Of a stretch of DNA of 64,000 nucleotides, positions 1 through 11,235 are shown piece after piece. The stretch comes from Zingiber officinale (lineage: Eukaryota > Streptophyta > Magnoliopsida > Zingiberales > Zingiberaceae), in contig NC_055990.1 of assembly GCF_018446385.1 (NCBI RefSeq), positions 30,589,891 through 30,653,890 on the forward strand, written 5' to 3'. The position numbers and the translations under genes were made by a program. Within the stretch, counting starts at the first letter, position 1; each line of letters starts with the position of its first letter. The notes under the pieces are model-generated. The model searched no databases, had not been told where the DNA came from, and saw only the letters and a list, made by a program, of their open reading frames with translations.

Positions 1-1573
1 ATACAAATAGAGGTACACAAACCAGGTATGGTATAAAAACCTAGGTATCAGATAATCTAGATACACCTGCCAGAAATAAAATCCAGAACCTAGTCCTAAC
101 CTCAATAGAGCATGGTATGTCACTTACTCTAGGAACTAAGGTACTCATGGTAATAAAGTACTCATGGCAATAAGATACTCATGGTAACAAATCACGAGAT
201 ATAAGCACGGATACATAACAAGCGACAAACCTAACATGCTATGGATATCAAACAGTGACATACCAAAGACAAACATGTTCATTGCTTGCAGCTATAAAGT
301 ACTATGCATATCCAAATGACGATATCATAAAAGATAAGTCAAGAGGTACCCGCCTCCAATGTAGATCGTGTTGTATGTCCTCTAATCAGAGCTCTTGTCT
401 CAAATCAAAACCCTGAAATAAATATACAATCAACACTTAGGTTTATCGTAGATAGGATAATGCAAGCCGAAACCTCAATAAATCCAATCTTATGACCTCA
501 CCCTTTTCTTCCAAAACTCGTCCAACACCTGATAATCATTTTCTATTAACATAATCCACCTTAACAATTCCTCAAATAAATGATTACTAACGAATCTAAA
601 TCTGTAACTAAACTCTAGTTAAAATCCACAACTGGAAATGAAATCAAATCTCCAATCTCAACAGATTAATGAATTCAAAAATCAATTAAAGATTATCAAC
701 TAGATGTCTAATCGGATTCAGTTCCCTACCCAAACAAACATCCAACCTCCTTCTCCTCAACAAATTAAAACAATCCATTACTACAATATTATCACTCTGC
801 ATCAACCCGAAAACAAAACAAACCTCACCTCCATGTGAATGTATCACTGTTGATTCAAAGTCAAAGATGTTGGCTGTCGGAACAAGCTAGAGGTCCTGCT
901 GGAAACAAGAAACAACACCACAGCCTGAGATCAAACAATCGGGTGCTCCACCAATCCAAATCCTTCGGCACAATCTCACCTTGTTGGCTCGGGTCTAGGG
1001 CACGGCTCAAGAACAAGGAGTCGGTGGTGATCAACAGGGCAGCGCACAAGGACAGGTTGTAGTGGCCGCGGGATGGTCGTGCCTGGACACAGGCTAGGGC
1101 TCACAGACAGCGGCAACCGGCGGTGCTCAGCGGAAGTGGCGTCGTTGGCAGAGATGGGAGAATGCCAGACGATGCTAAGGCAAAAGATAGGAGTCCGGGT
1201 CTGCGTCGGCCAGCGAAGAGGAGAGGCGGCTCTCTGGTCCCTGGCGTCGTCGGCGTCGGCAGAGGAGAGGGAGGAACCGGCGGTTTGCGGCGCCGGTTAG
1301 GGCTCGCGTGAGGGAAAGAGAAGAATCTGGGCACGCGCAGGTTTGTGGGGGAAAAGGGAAATGGAGTGTAGGGAGAAATAAAAAGAAAATAGGAAAATGA
1401 ATAAATAAATTCAACTTTTCCTCACTTAAATGGGGTAGCCTAAACAGGCTTTTCCAGGCCCCGTTTTTGTCCCCGTTAACTCGTCCATACGAGCTCCGAA
1501 AAATTCCCGAAAACTTTCCAAAAATTCTGGAAAATTCCCTTATTAATATTCGCCTATTTTCCGGTATTTTACA
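1..1573 (-). mobile_element. Partial chromovirus LTR (same family as element A), cut by the window start
   Basis: The last several hundred bases match the LTR end of the elements at 2786, 27030 and 50091: a 'gtagcctaaacaggctttt' block, then 'aactcgtccatacgagctc', then the terminus 'ggtattttaca' at 1573. The first 800 bases are more diverged but keep the 'acccgcctccaat' block. No polypurine tract follows 1573; in full elements of this family a 'ttctcccccact' tract comes next. It is therefore either a solo LTR or the 5' LTR of a minus-strand element lying to the left. It abuts Tat-type LTR sequence and seems to have inserted into it; its TSD cannot be tested because its other end is outside the window. 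The short Arg/Ser-rich ORFs inside (835-1414) look like GC-rich LTR noise. Confidence 0.75.
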
Positions 1574-2596
1574 ACGACCCTCCGACGCTCAAGTCACACA
1601 CCAGCAAGTGAGGAAAACAAAGGAGGCAAAGAGGAAACAACAAGCAGTGGTTCCCTAAGACGTGTATGCGTCCCTCCGCGGATGGCTGCTCCCCTCCTTA
1701 TATAGATCTTCGACGGGTAGACTACACGCTTCCGGGGTGGATGAGCATTCCCAAACTTTCCCCAAAAACTATCACCGGGAAAGGATCCCTGATATCTTAC
1801 CATAACAGGGCAAACACATCTCTGCCAAGGCGGCGGAATCTTCTTCCGTACGATCTTCTGTACATCCGCGCCGTCCTTCGGCGGCACCGACTCCCAAAAG
1901 GATATTGTCAAGTGTCCCCAGTCTTATTTGTCGACTATTAGTCCGACTGGATTCCCCTTGATCGGTCCGACCGGCCACTACTTTGACCTCATACGCCTAT
2001 GTCTGGGCTGATCCGACCAACCACTTACCTTGGTGCGTTGTAGGCTCGGCCAACCCTGTTCGAACTTTTCCGTCCGATCGGGGATGAATGGCATTCCGAT
2101 CGGCTAGTCTCTTAGTTGACCACCCCTTGACTTTGGCGACCACTAAAGCGCTGAACTTCCTTGGAGGTGGGTCTTCCCGAGTCATCACCGGATCACATGC
2201 CTCCTCTTTAAGTCTAGTCGAAGGAGGCTATAAGTTCGACTGACTGGACAAAATGGTGCGGAAATATTACTCCCTGCTTGGCGCTCTGGTCGGATCTGCT
2301 TCTTCGCGGGAGATCCACCTATCGGCCCAAGTTTCTTTATGAGGTGGGGCTTTCGACAGGCTAATCGGTCAGCATGAGGGAACGTCCGAATATGAGTCAG
2401 CTACCCCCGCTCGGTCGGCCCATAGAGTCGTTGCCTTGGCACTTCTCCTCAACAAAATCTCTCGACATTGGTGCCATTCTGAGGCGTTAATGAGGAGGAC
2501 ACCTTCTTAATTGTTCCAACAACTACCCTACAAGCGGTCTCCACGTATCATCGCCTGCCACCACACACTTGATGTGATAGGGGGATGTGACCTTTG
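1574..2596 (-). mobile_element. Tat-type LTR remnant
   Basis: No coding capacity. It carries a minus-strand TATA-like motif (tatataag, about 1697-1704) followed in minus-strand direction by GC-rich sequence, as expected of a U3/R region. It continues across the CACTA insertion into 18725 onward: the left flank ends 'gatgtgacctttg' and the right flank resumes 'ttgccgttttgaatttc', sharing the TTG duplication. Its left end is cut by the LTR at 1-1573. Assignment to the Tat element rests on position and style, not on a paired LTR. Confidence 0.45.
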
Positions 2597-2785
2597 CACT
2601 ACAAGAAAAACCCTCATAGACATCGGTGGAACAACAACAGTTTTAAGCAAAAACCGATGTCTTTGAGTATTTTACATCGGTTTTTCCAAAAATCGGTGTC
2701 TATGAGCGCAGATTTTCGCTCATAGACATCGGTTTTTTAGCCGATATCTATGAGCGCTATTTTTTTCGTTAATAGACACCAGTTT
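2597..2785. repeat. CACTA element 1, left terminal and subterminal repeats
   Basis: After the terminal CACTACAAGAAAAA come several 'catagacatcggt' and 'acatcggtttttc' copies and their inversions, spaced about 30-45 bp. Such clustered motifs are the usual binding region for CACTA transposition proteins. The array is cut at 2785 by the retrotransposon. Confidence 0.85.
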
Positions 2786-5607
2786 TGTTACGCCCCCAGA
2801 GGAGTCCCTGTCCGAGAAAATTTTGGCAGCATCTCCCCTGTATGGTGGACAATCTGAAACTTTTCTACATCTCATATACCTCAGCCACAGACAGCTGGAA
2901 TAATAACAGTAAATAAAATCAATCACCACGCAGTTTATATATGTATTCAGCCTCTGGCTGTCACAACCACGCAGTTAAGATAATTAAACAGAAAGATAAT
3001 ACTCTGACTCGAAATCAACCCTACTCAACTACACTCGTAAATCCCAAATCCGATTTTTCTTACCTCTTCTGCCGTCCAGGCAGGCATGTAGTAGTATAAA
3101 ATCGAAGACAAATCCATCAACGAGACAAATTATATAATATCTAAGTATTCAACATCCAAATCCAAATATAGTCAAGTGAGAATCAAAAACAATACAAACG
3201 ATAGCAAATAGCTGGAGGTCTGCAGGGAACTAGCAACTGGAACTCCCTCCTGACAGCATCAACCTGAAAATAACAACAATGGAGGCGGGGTGAGTCCAAC
3301 ACTCAGCAGGTACAGTTGATATGCAAAGTAAAGAAATAACACCTAGCACTAATCATGCGTATAGTCTCCTGATAAAGATAAAGGTAAATACAAACCGAAG
3401 AAGACAGGAGAGAATCTGTACTAACCAGGACCCAGTCTAAGAACAAATAGTCCGAAAGGTATAGAAGACCTGTATGCATGTCAAACATAGGTATCCAAAC
3501 AATATGCAGCATATAAATGCAGCAAACACAATCACAAACAATAAATGCATCATGCATATGATGCCAATGTCATGGTCACCCCTGACGCCAGTCAGCCAAC
3601 TCACAACAAAAGTGGGACCAAGTGGGTAGGGCTGTGACAACCGTGCACTCAGCAACACTACTCCTGATGAGTGATCGAGTGGACGGGATGCTGTTGGAGT
3701 ACATACATACTCCTACCCCAAATCATAAATGGGGGAGCGCAATGCTCTCATCTCCCGGTACGCTATGACGGGGAGGAATCTCTAACGTGCTACACGCTGC
3801 GTCACACTACCCCTGAGTGGATCAACGGAGCACCGGAAGAGTCAAACTGACATGCTACCACGCTGTGTCACGCTACCCGTGAGCGTCACAACGGAGCACC
3901 GAACAGTGATGAAAACTGGCAAAGTGCTCGACAATAATAGAGCAATCTATCGCACAGCATGCGATCATGCAAATGGTGCATGTCACTAAGCATGGTAATA
4001 TACTAAACCAACCTCTGGACATATAACAATGGGCACCATAGTGAATAAATCAAATCAAGGTATACTAATCAAATAAGGTATCAAACCTAGGTCCTGACAT
4101 GGTAAGACATGGTTATATCACTACCCGTGAGCATGATAAATCAGGTACAAGATCCATAAGAGGTGCAATCAAACAACCAATCAAACAGGTAACATGTATT
4201 GGGCAGTAATTAACCGAAACAAATATGAAACACAATTAATGCAACATATTATTTTCATTACTAAGCATATCAAAGACAAATAGTCAAAAGTACCCGCCTC
4301 CAATCGAAAAAGGTCCAAATCTGACTCCGAGATACTCGTCTCGCGTCAAAGTCCTGTGTCAAACAATAAATCTTTTTATTTAGCTACATTTCACATAAAT
4401 AGCTAAATACAACCTCTAACCCTAAAATTTGGGTAAAACCCTAATCAAATATAACTCAAGTTAACTAGGGTTAGTTTTATTTAACCTTAACATTCTACTA
4501 TTCGGGTTCAATTGAAACCTACACACGATTCCAAATTAACATATAATGCCAACACAACTAGCAAACATCTACAACAAAGTCCAAAACCCTAAATCTTACC
4601 TCAAACTCACAGCCAGATAGTTCCTACCGGAGAAGGGTTGTTTTGCTGCTGTAGACAAAAACAAGCAAACCTCACAATTGTTACGCAAAGCTTACAACTT
4701 ATAAAAACTTCCACTGACAGCTACCTAGAATCACCAAATCCTTACCTTGTTGTTGCTGGATCAAGACTTGTGGCCGAATTGGGTTGTCCGCCACTAGAAG
4801 GTGACTGCCTGTTGCTTCCTCTGCCGAGACTTCACTGTAGGAGGTGGCTGAAGGAAGACACAACAGTAGAATTAGGGCACGGACGAACACACCAAGGCTA
4901 GGGTTGCTGCTCCCAACTAAAAACCTTCTCAAACCTCTGAATTCCAGCGATCTAGGGCACAGCACCGTGGAGGAGGCCAATGCTAGGGCTCGGTACAGTG
5001 GAAGAAGTCAACGGACGAGGGCTCGCTAGGGCAAGCGAGGAAGAGATGATCGGCTTCGGGCAGAGAATGCGTCGGGAAGAAGTCGGCGCTATGGCTCGGT
5101 TGCCGGCACAGATGATCGGCCGAGGAGAGTGGCTGGCGATCGGGAAACTAGGGCTCGGCTCTGCCCTTGGTTGAAGTTGTGCACCGGGAAGGAGAGAAAC
5201 GAGGGGGTCGCAAGCCCGAGAGGAGAAATCGGTCGGAGAACTAGGACTGAGGAGAATAGCTCGGCTTCACCGAGAAGAGGAGAAGATAAAGGGAGGAACC
5301 GCCGTGGCCGGCGGTTAGGGCACCGAAGGAGAGGGCGCGCGGCAGCGTCGGGGAGAAGAAGGAAAGGGGTGCGGGACGGCTCGGGTTCGGCGACAAAAGC
5401 AGAGGAAAAGAAATAAAGAAATAAAAAGAAAAGGATATATATATATAATCTTTTCCTCGCTTAAATCGGATAGCCTAAACAGGCTTTTCCGGACCCCGTT
5501 CTTGTCTCCGTTAACTCGTCCATACGAGCTCTGAAACATTTCCGAAAAATTTCCAAAAATTCCGGAAAATTCTCTTATCAATATTTGCCTATTTTCGGTA
5601 TTTTACA
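2786..5607 (-). repeat. Element A left (3') LTR
   Basis: Long terminal repeat of 2822 bp, nearly identical to 11236-14016. It has the short inverted termini TGT...ACA. The GC-rich, Arg-coding stretch at 4970-5420 is conserved between family members and behaves as LTR untranslated sequence, not as a gene. Confidence 0.93.
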
Positions 5608-5619
5608 TTCTCCCCCACT
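5608..5619 (-). promoter_or_regulatory. Polypurine tract of element A
   Basis: Plus-strand 'ttctcccccact' reads AGTGGGGGAGAA on the coding strand, directly before the LTR start TGTAAAATACC. This is the expected site for plus-strand DNA priming. The same tract is found at the matching place in element B (56677). Confidence 0.85.
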
Positions 5620-5716
5620 AATAAAAATTTGGTCCCCAAATTTCGTTATCTACCATCAGCAAGTACTAACAACAGATACAGAGTATAAATGCTGAACGGT
5701 AAATAAATCACATACC

Positions 5717-7162
5717 TCAAGTGAAAAGATGGGGATATCGAGCTCGGATCGTATCCTCGAGCTCCCAAGTAGCCTCCTCGTCCGAATGATGCTGCCATCC
5801 GACTTTAACCAGCCGGATAGTCTTGTTCCGCAACTGACGCTCTTTCCGGTCGAGAATCCGTACCGGAACCTCCTCATAAGTAATGTCAGGCCGAACTGGA
5901 ACTGGAACATCTGCCAGCACATGTGTCGGATCGGGTACATATCTCCTCAGCATGGATACATGAAATACATCGTGCATGCCTGACATGGACGGTGGTAGTG
6001 CCAGTCGGTAAGCTACTACTCCGATCCTCTCCAAGATCTCGAAAGGACCAATGTACCGCGGAGCTAGCTTACCTCTGAGGCCAAACCTCTTCACCCCTTT
6101 CGTGGGCGAAACTCGTAGAAATACATGGTCGCCAACAGAGAACTCTAGTGGTCTGCGTCTCCGATCAGCATAACTCTTCTGACGATCCTGCGCCTCTGAC
6201 ATCCTCCGCCTGATAGTACGGACCAACTCTGCATCCTGCTGAACTCTATGAGGTCCCAACAACTGAGCCTCTCCAACCTCATCCCAAAGGACGGGTGTCC
6301 GACAAGGTCTACCATACAACGCCTCAAACGGTGCCATCTGGATAGCCGAATGGAAGCTGTTGTTGTAGGCAAACTCTACCAACGGCAGATGGTCCTCCCA
6401 ACTGCCTCCGAAATCCATAGCACATGACCTCAGCAGGTCCTCTAAAGTCTGAATGGTCCGCTCTGACTGTCCATCTGTCTGTGGATGGAAATCAATACTG
6501 AAACGGAGCTGTGTGCCCAAGGCCTGCTGCAGACTCTGCCAGAAACGAGACGTAAACCGTGGATCTCTATCCGAAATGATACTCAATGGAACACCATGTA
6601 GTCTGATGATCTCTCGACAATACAGATCTGCCAATCGATCCAGGGGATTAGTCCTCCGAATCGCTAAGAAGTGCGTGGATTTGGTTAATCGATCTACGAT
6701 TACCCAAATCGCGTCATGACCTCGTCGTGTCCTCGGCAATCCTACCACAAAGTCCATGGTAATGTGATCCCACTTCCACTCAGGAATAGGAATCCGCTGA
6801 AGTAATCCTGCAGGCCTCTGGTGTTCAGCCTTCACCTGCTGACAGACAAGACATCTAGCTACGAAATCCGCAATATCTTTCTTCATGCCGTTCCACCAAT
6901 AGGAACGTCTCAAGTCTCGATACATACGGGTCCCACCTGGATGGATCGTAAATCGAGAACGGTGTGCCTCCTGTAATAGCTCCTGTAAGACCGGATGAAA
7001 CTGAGGTACGCATAATCTGCCTCGGAAGAATATAATACCCTCCTCGTCTCGTGTAAACTCGGTCTGCTGCCCGGAAGCTATCTGACTGCTAATAAACTGC
7101 AAATGCTGATCACTGGCCTGTGCCTCTCGGATCCTCGTCCTGATCGACGACTGAGCAACCAT
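5717..7162 (-). CDS. Integrase with C-terminal chromodomain (element A pol)
   Basis: Open frame of 481 residues, the best preserved coding part of element A. The zinc-binding HHCC module is visible (His67, His74, Cys104, Cys107), followed by the catalytic core with Asp137 (TMDF), Asp198 (ISDRD) and Glu234 (GQSERT), the DDE triad. A GPF module (YIGPFEILERIG) follows, and the last ~50 residues form a chromodomain (KVGWQHHSDEEATWELE). Integrase joins retroelement DNA to the host genome; the chromodomain of chromoviruses is thought to steer insertion to particular chromatin. The frame is probably part of a longer polyprotein, so the Met at 7162 need not be a real start. The RNase H part upstream is broken. 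Confidence 0.9.
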   Translation of the reverse strand: MVAQSSIRTRIREAQASDQHLQFISSQIASGQQTEFTRDEEGIIFFRGRLCVPQFHPVLQELLQEAHRSRFTIHPGGTRMYRDLRRSYWWNGMKKDIADFVARCLVCQQVKAEHQRPAGLLQRIPIPEWKWDHITMDFVVGLPRTRRGHDAIWVIVDRLTKSTHFLAIRRTNPLDRLADLYCREIIRLHGVPLSIISDRDPRFTSRFWQSLQQALGTQLRFSIDFHPQTDGQSERTIQTLEDLLRSCAMDFGGSWEDHLPLVEFAYNNSFHSAIQMAPFEALYGRPCRTPVLWDEVGEAQLLGPHRVQQDAELVRTIRRRMSEAQDRQKSYADRRRRPLEFSVGDHVFLRVSPTKGVKRFGLRGKLAPRYIGPFEILERIGVVAYRLALPPSMSGMHDVFHVSMLRRYVPDPTHVLADVPVPVRPDITYEEVPVRILDRKERQLRNKTIRLVKVGWQHHSDEEATWELEDTIRARYPHLFT

Positions 7163-7829
7163 GGTAACAAGAATACCGCCTGGGGTCCCCTCGCTCTCAA
7201 GATCTAACTCAGAAACTCAATCAAGTCCGTGATCAAGTCTCGTGGCAAGCCAAAGTCCCTCTGGACTTCCTGCTGAGTGCATCGCAACCACATTAGCTTT
7301 TCCGGGTGGTAGCTAATGGTACAATCGTAATCCTTCAGGAACTCCATCCATCTCCTCTCTCAAGATTAAGCTCCTTCTCGGTGAAAATATATTTGAGACT
7401 CTTATGATCAATGAGAATCTCAAATGTGATATCATATAAATGATATCGCCATAGCTTCAGAGCAAAGATGATGGCGGCTAACTCAGTCATGAACTGGTAA
7501 TTCTTCTCATGCTCCTTCACTGACGAGAAGCATAAGAGACTACTATGCCGTCGCATCGAAGCGCCCAAACCTCAAGAGATGCATCGGTAAAGTACAACCG
7601 TCCTCTCGGAAGGTAAAACCAAACTGAGTCGACACTAATCTCCGCCAGCCTCGAAGTTGGTCTCGCAACTCGACCATATGAACTTCACGCCTTTCCGGTA
7701 AGACGTGTCGCGGCATAGCAATACGCGAGAAGCCCTCGACAAAACGTCGGTAATATCCGCCAATCCGAATCAGCGGATCTCTGAATCGACTTCTACCGCC
7801 CCAACCGTGACATTTCGATCTTCCGAGGA
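7163..7829 (-). pseudogene. Degenerate RNase H region of element A pol
   Basis: A 7335-7568 minus-strand frame contains '[28 protein letters not shown]', cut here into short pieces by frame changes; the Ty3/gypsy RNase H core ([12 protein letters not shown]) is recognisable. Element B at 58090-58602 has the same region in a cleaner frame, and comparison shows small deletions in A, for example around 7540-7600. Around 7543-7833 another frame resembles the RT thumb/connection ([17 protein letters not shown]). Enzyme activity from this copy is unlikely. Confidence 0.75.
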
Positions 7830-8717
7830 TCAATGAAATACCTCAGAAACCACGTGTCCCGAAAACCAACCGAGGATAGCGAATGCACACTTGTGAACTT
7901 CGCATGTGATGTCGTCAAGAATTTCTAAGATCGCGAAGATGCTGCATGCTCCTCCTCGGAAGAGAGTAGACCAATATGTCATCAATGAAACGATAACAAA
8001 CTGATCCAGATACTCCAGAAAGATGCGGTTCATCAAGTCCATAAACACCGCTGGAGCATTGGTAAGCCCAAATGGCATTACCAAAAACTCATAATGACCG
8101 TATCTGGTACGGAAAGCTGTCTCCTGAATATCTGAGTCTCTGACTCTCAGCTGATGATATCCGGATCGCAGATCAATCTTAGAATACACTGATGTACCTC
8201 TGAGCTGATTAAACAAATCCTCAATTCGTGGTAATGGATATTTATTTCTGATGGTCACTGCATTCAGCTGTCTGTAGTCAATACACAACCTCATAGTACC
8301 ATCCTTTTTCTTGACAAACAGAACTGGAGAACCCCATGGTGAAACACTAGGGCGAATGAATCCTCTGTCTAAAAGCTCCTGGAGTTGAACCTTCAGCTCG
8401 TTCAACTCTTTTGGTGCCATACGATACGGAGCTTTCGATGTCGGCGCGGTTCCCGGAATCAGCTCAATAGCGAACTCCACTGGCCTTCTGGGAGGCAAAC
8501 CTGGCAGCTCCTCTGGAAATACATCTGGGTACTCCCGGACTACAGGAACATCGGAGAGCTGCGAACTACTACTGTCCTCAGTACTGATCAACGATAACAG
8601 AAAAGCAGCTTCTGCGCCTGAATCGCCGAAATAATCGAGATACCGTCGTCTCTGATGCCAGTGAAACTCCACGAGGGTTGGTTCGGAGGCCGGAAGGTGA
8701 CCACCCTCGTCTGGCAA
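7830..8717 (-). pseudogene. Reverse transcriptase of element A, active site frameshifted
   Basis: The 295-residue frame carries strong RT motifs: [46 protein letters not shown] and [17 protein letters not shown]. Just after [11 protein letters not shown] the frame shifts, so the catalytic F-I-D-D box seen in element B (about 60893-60898) is not read here. The DNA of the box is still there near 7980-8000 but one base out of frame. Reverse transcriptase copies element RNA into DNA; this copy could not make an active enzyme as read. The N-terminal side overlaps the protease frame at 8588-9481. Confidence 0.85.
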
Positions 8718-9481
8718 TCAACGGTAGCATGATATATTGACAGCCAATCCATGCCAAGTATGACATCAAACTCGACCATCTCCAATACTAGAAGATCTAC
8801 CGTAAGTATCATGTTGCCAAAGTCTAACGGGCAACCTCTGATCTCCTGGGTGACGTCTAAAGTATCACCGGACGGTAGGGAGACAGTCAATCGCTGGGGT
8901 CTGCAAGTGGGTAATCTACCAATCTCCCGCATAAAGGTACGGGATATAAAAGAGTGCGAACTACCAGTATCAATCAAAATATCAGCGGAGAATGCATAAA
9001 TGGAAATCATACCGCGGAAAACGGATCCGCTCACGCGCATCCTCCCCGTAATCGCATGAACTCGCCCGCCTCCGCGAGGAGGAGGAGGTACGCCCCGGGG
9101 CGTAAGCCTGCCACTGAGGCGGCTGGATAATGAGCCGAGAAGACCGAGAGGATGGTGACTGACATCAGGTACCGGCCGACCGAGTCTCGACATCGCTTCG
9201 AGTCGGATAATAAAGTCTTGGAGCAAAACTCTGGGTTGAAGCACTGGAGTACTCCTGCCCAAGCATGCCAAATGCCGCCGCTGGATGCTCCCTGCTGACG
9301 CTGTGAAGGTGTGAATATCCGCCTCGCCGAGACACCGATCGACTAGACTGCCCCTCTGCTCTAACCCTCCGGGCTGTGGCCGAGCCTTCACCGACAATCG
9401 GCTCAGGCCTGTGCAGGTAATAAAAGCAAACCGACTGCTCCAGAGGTCAAGTGATGTGGTCTCGGAACCACATCGAAACAT
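8588..9481 (-). pseudogene. Aspartic protease region of element A
   Basis: Frame of 297 residues with the retropepsin active site ILIDTGSSHSFIS near residue 171, then [14 protein letters not shown] and VILGMDWLS, both typical of Ty3/gypsy protease. The first ~130 residues are out of frame: the gag zinc knuckle expected there is garbled (the matching spot in element B gives a CCHC motif). The protease would process the Gag-Pol polyprotein. Several indels separate it from gag and RT. Confidence 0.8.
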
Positions 9482-9846
9482 CAGATATCGCTGGTGGACT
9501 GTTCGATCCCGCCGAGGAGACCGAAACGCCCCGAGGAAGATCGCCCCGACTTCGAGGCCTACGAAACCCGGAAGAACTCGACTGATCGTTTGCGACTACT
9601 CGATGCCGTCCTGCCGCCGGTTCCGCTGGACCGCCTCGATGTCCGACCAGATGCTTTTTTTCCGTCCGGATATGCTGTCACGAGCTAACTCTATCATCAA
9701 AGCTCGATTCAATGCATCGAATAAGATGTAATCCCTAATCCGCAAGCTGTACATGCAGATAACCATCCAATCCCTGTATAAACTGCATCATGCGAGTTCC
9801 GTCCTCCGCAACTAACTCTCGACAAAACTGAGCCAACCGGAGGAAT
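9482..9846 (-). pseudogene. Degenerate gag C-terminal region of element A
   Basis: Between the gag frame and the protease frame no minus-strand frame stays open. Comparison with 62407-62949 shows equivalent DNA with many small deletions and C-to-G type changes. No independent gene is seen; plus-strand ORFs at 9411-9731 are shadows. Confidence 0.6.
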
Positions 9847-10758
9847 TCAGATTATACTGGTCCATCGAGCGATTATTCTCTTAGACTCATAAAATCGCTT
9901 ACGAGCCATCTGATAGGACAGTGGAAAGAAACGGCTCTCAAAAGCCTCTCTGAACCTGGTCCATGTGACGTTGCGCTCACCAATAATAGAACGTTGAGTA
10001 ACCCACCAGGCATTAGCTTCATCCCGTAAATGGTAAGCAGCCAGCTCTGCTTTCTCCCACTCGGAGCAAGCCATATAGAAGAAAGTCTGCTCCATAGTCT
10101 CTATCCATGACAGAGCCATACTCGGATCGAGATCTCCGCGGAAAAGAGTGAAACGAGTCTTCATCGACTCAGCCAGTGCTGGAATCCTAGCTCGTGCAGC
10201 GACAATATCAGTGAGCTGTGTCGGGACGGCTGCAGGAACTGGCGGAAACACTGGAGCTGATACTACAGGTGGTACCGCGGAATAAACCGGAGGAGGAACT
10301 CCTGGTGCTGCTGTATATACCGGAGCATAAGCCGTCGGTGGTACTGCCTGGGGAACAAAAGTGGTGGCAGCTGGAGGTACGGTAGGTAATGGTACCGGAT
10401 ATGGTGCAGCTGCTGCTACTGTAGGCACTGGGGGCACAGGTGCCACTGGTGTCGGGTACACTGTAGGTCCAGGTGGCGGTGGTGCCGAGTACGTCGTAGG
10501 CTGCTCTGGAGCAAATGTCGGGTACGCCAATGGTACACCTGATGGTACCGTAAATACGGTAGGAGTGGATACCGTCGGTGTGGCCAAAGTAGGTATCTCT
10601 ACAGGAGCTATCGGGATTTGAGAGCCCGATGCTCCCGCTGCATCCTGAGTCTGTCCCTGACTGACAGTGGGCATCTCTGGCATATCCAGAGATCCCGTGG
10701 TCCTCGCACGTGATCGTCCAGCACCACGTCTCGCAGCAATACTAGTAGATCGTCTCAT
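9847..10758 (-). CDS. Gag protein of element A (truncated by frameshift)
   Basis: The 303-residue frame starts MRRSTSIAARRGAG, has a long Pro/Val/Ala-rich segment (about residues 45-185), then the retrotransposon capsid domain (about 190-300) with RFTLFRGDLDPSMALSWIE, FYMACSEWEKAELAAYHL and AWWVTQRSI. Gag forms the particle in which element RNA is reverse transcribed. The start is supported by the same start in element B (63870 region). The frame ends about 15 residues after FFPLSYQMARKRF, where element B is also disturbed; the zinc knuckle lies beyond the break. Confidence 0.88.
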   Translation of the reverse strand: MRRSTSIAARRGAGRSRARTTGSLDMPEMPTVSQGQTQDAAGASGSQIPIAPVEIPTLATPTVSTPTVFTVPSGVPLAYPTFAPEQPTTYSAPPPPGPTVYPTPVAPVPPVPTVAAAAPYPVPLPTVPPAATTFVPQAVPPTAYAPVYTAAPGVPPPVYSAVPPVVSAPVFPPVPAAVPTQLTDIVAARARIPALAESMKTRFTLFRGDLDPSMALSWIETMEQTFFYMACSEWEKAELAAYHLRDEANAWWVTQRSIIGERNVTWTRFREAFESRFFPLSYQMARKRFYESKRIIARWTSII

Positions 10759-11217
10759 ATCTGTTAAATTAAATTACAGATATCAATACCAATATAACAA
10801 ACATAAAATAACAACATACCTATTTGCCGTCTGGAGATATTCCGTCGCTGTCCAGTCCCCAATTTGACCTCAAAATTCCGAACGTACATATCGCCGGAAA
10901 TCCAAATAAATCCGAAACGGAAATCCGAAACATAACCATATCAAAAATCCGATAATGCCAAGTTTGACTCGCAAACCTGGCTAACCCAAATATCCAGAAT
11001 ACCAACAACAGGTATCCGATAAATCTCCAGAACACCAAAAGTAGGTATCATAACCCGCTCTGATACCACTCAATTGGTATCAGATAAATCCCGAAAATCC
11101 AAAATACAAACATCCAACAAGTATCGCCAAACTTGGCGCTCTGATACCAAGTAAATAAATTGGTATCAGGTTATCCCAAACATCCAAAATATGAAAACAA
11201 AAGATCGTATAACCTGT
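10759..11217 (-). other. Untranslated leader of element A
   Basis: No coding frame is convincing. It lies between the primer-binding site and gag. It contains several repeats of the phrase 'ctctgatacca' (about 11060-11070, 11140, 11218), copies of the primer-binding sequence. Confidence 0.6.
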
Positions 11218-11229
11218 GCTCTGATACCA
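11218..11229 (-). promoter_or_regulatory. Primer-binding site for initiator Met-tRNA (element A)
   Basis: Plus-strand 'gctctgatacca' reads TGGTATCAGAGC on the coding strand, the classic plant initiator-Met tRNA complement, six bases from the right LTR. Extra copies of the same motif occur upstream at about 11060 and 11140. Confidence 0.9.
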
Positions 11230-11235
11230 CTAAAT

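Noticed and set aside
5129..5416. Arg/Gly-rich plus-strand ORF (also 13538-13825)
   Set aside because: Lies in the GC-rich part of both LTRs, with no recognisable domain; LTR noise.
10361..10621. Gly/Val-rich plus-strand ORF (also at 63416-63700)
   Set aside because: Exact shadow of the Pro/Ala-rich gag linker on the minus strand in both elements.
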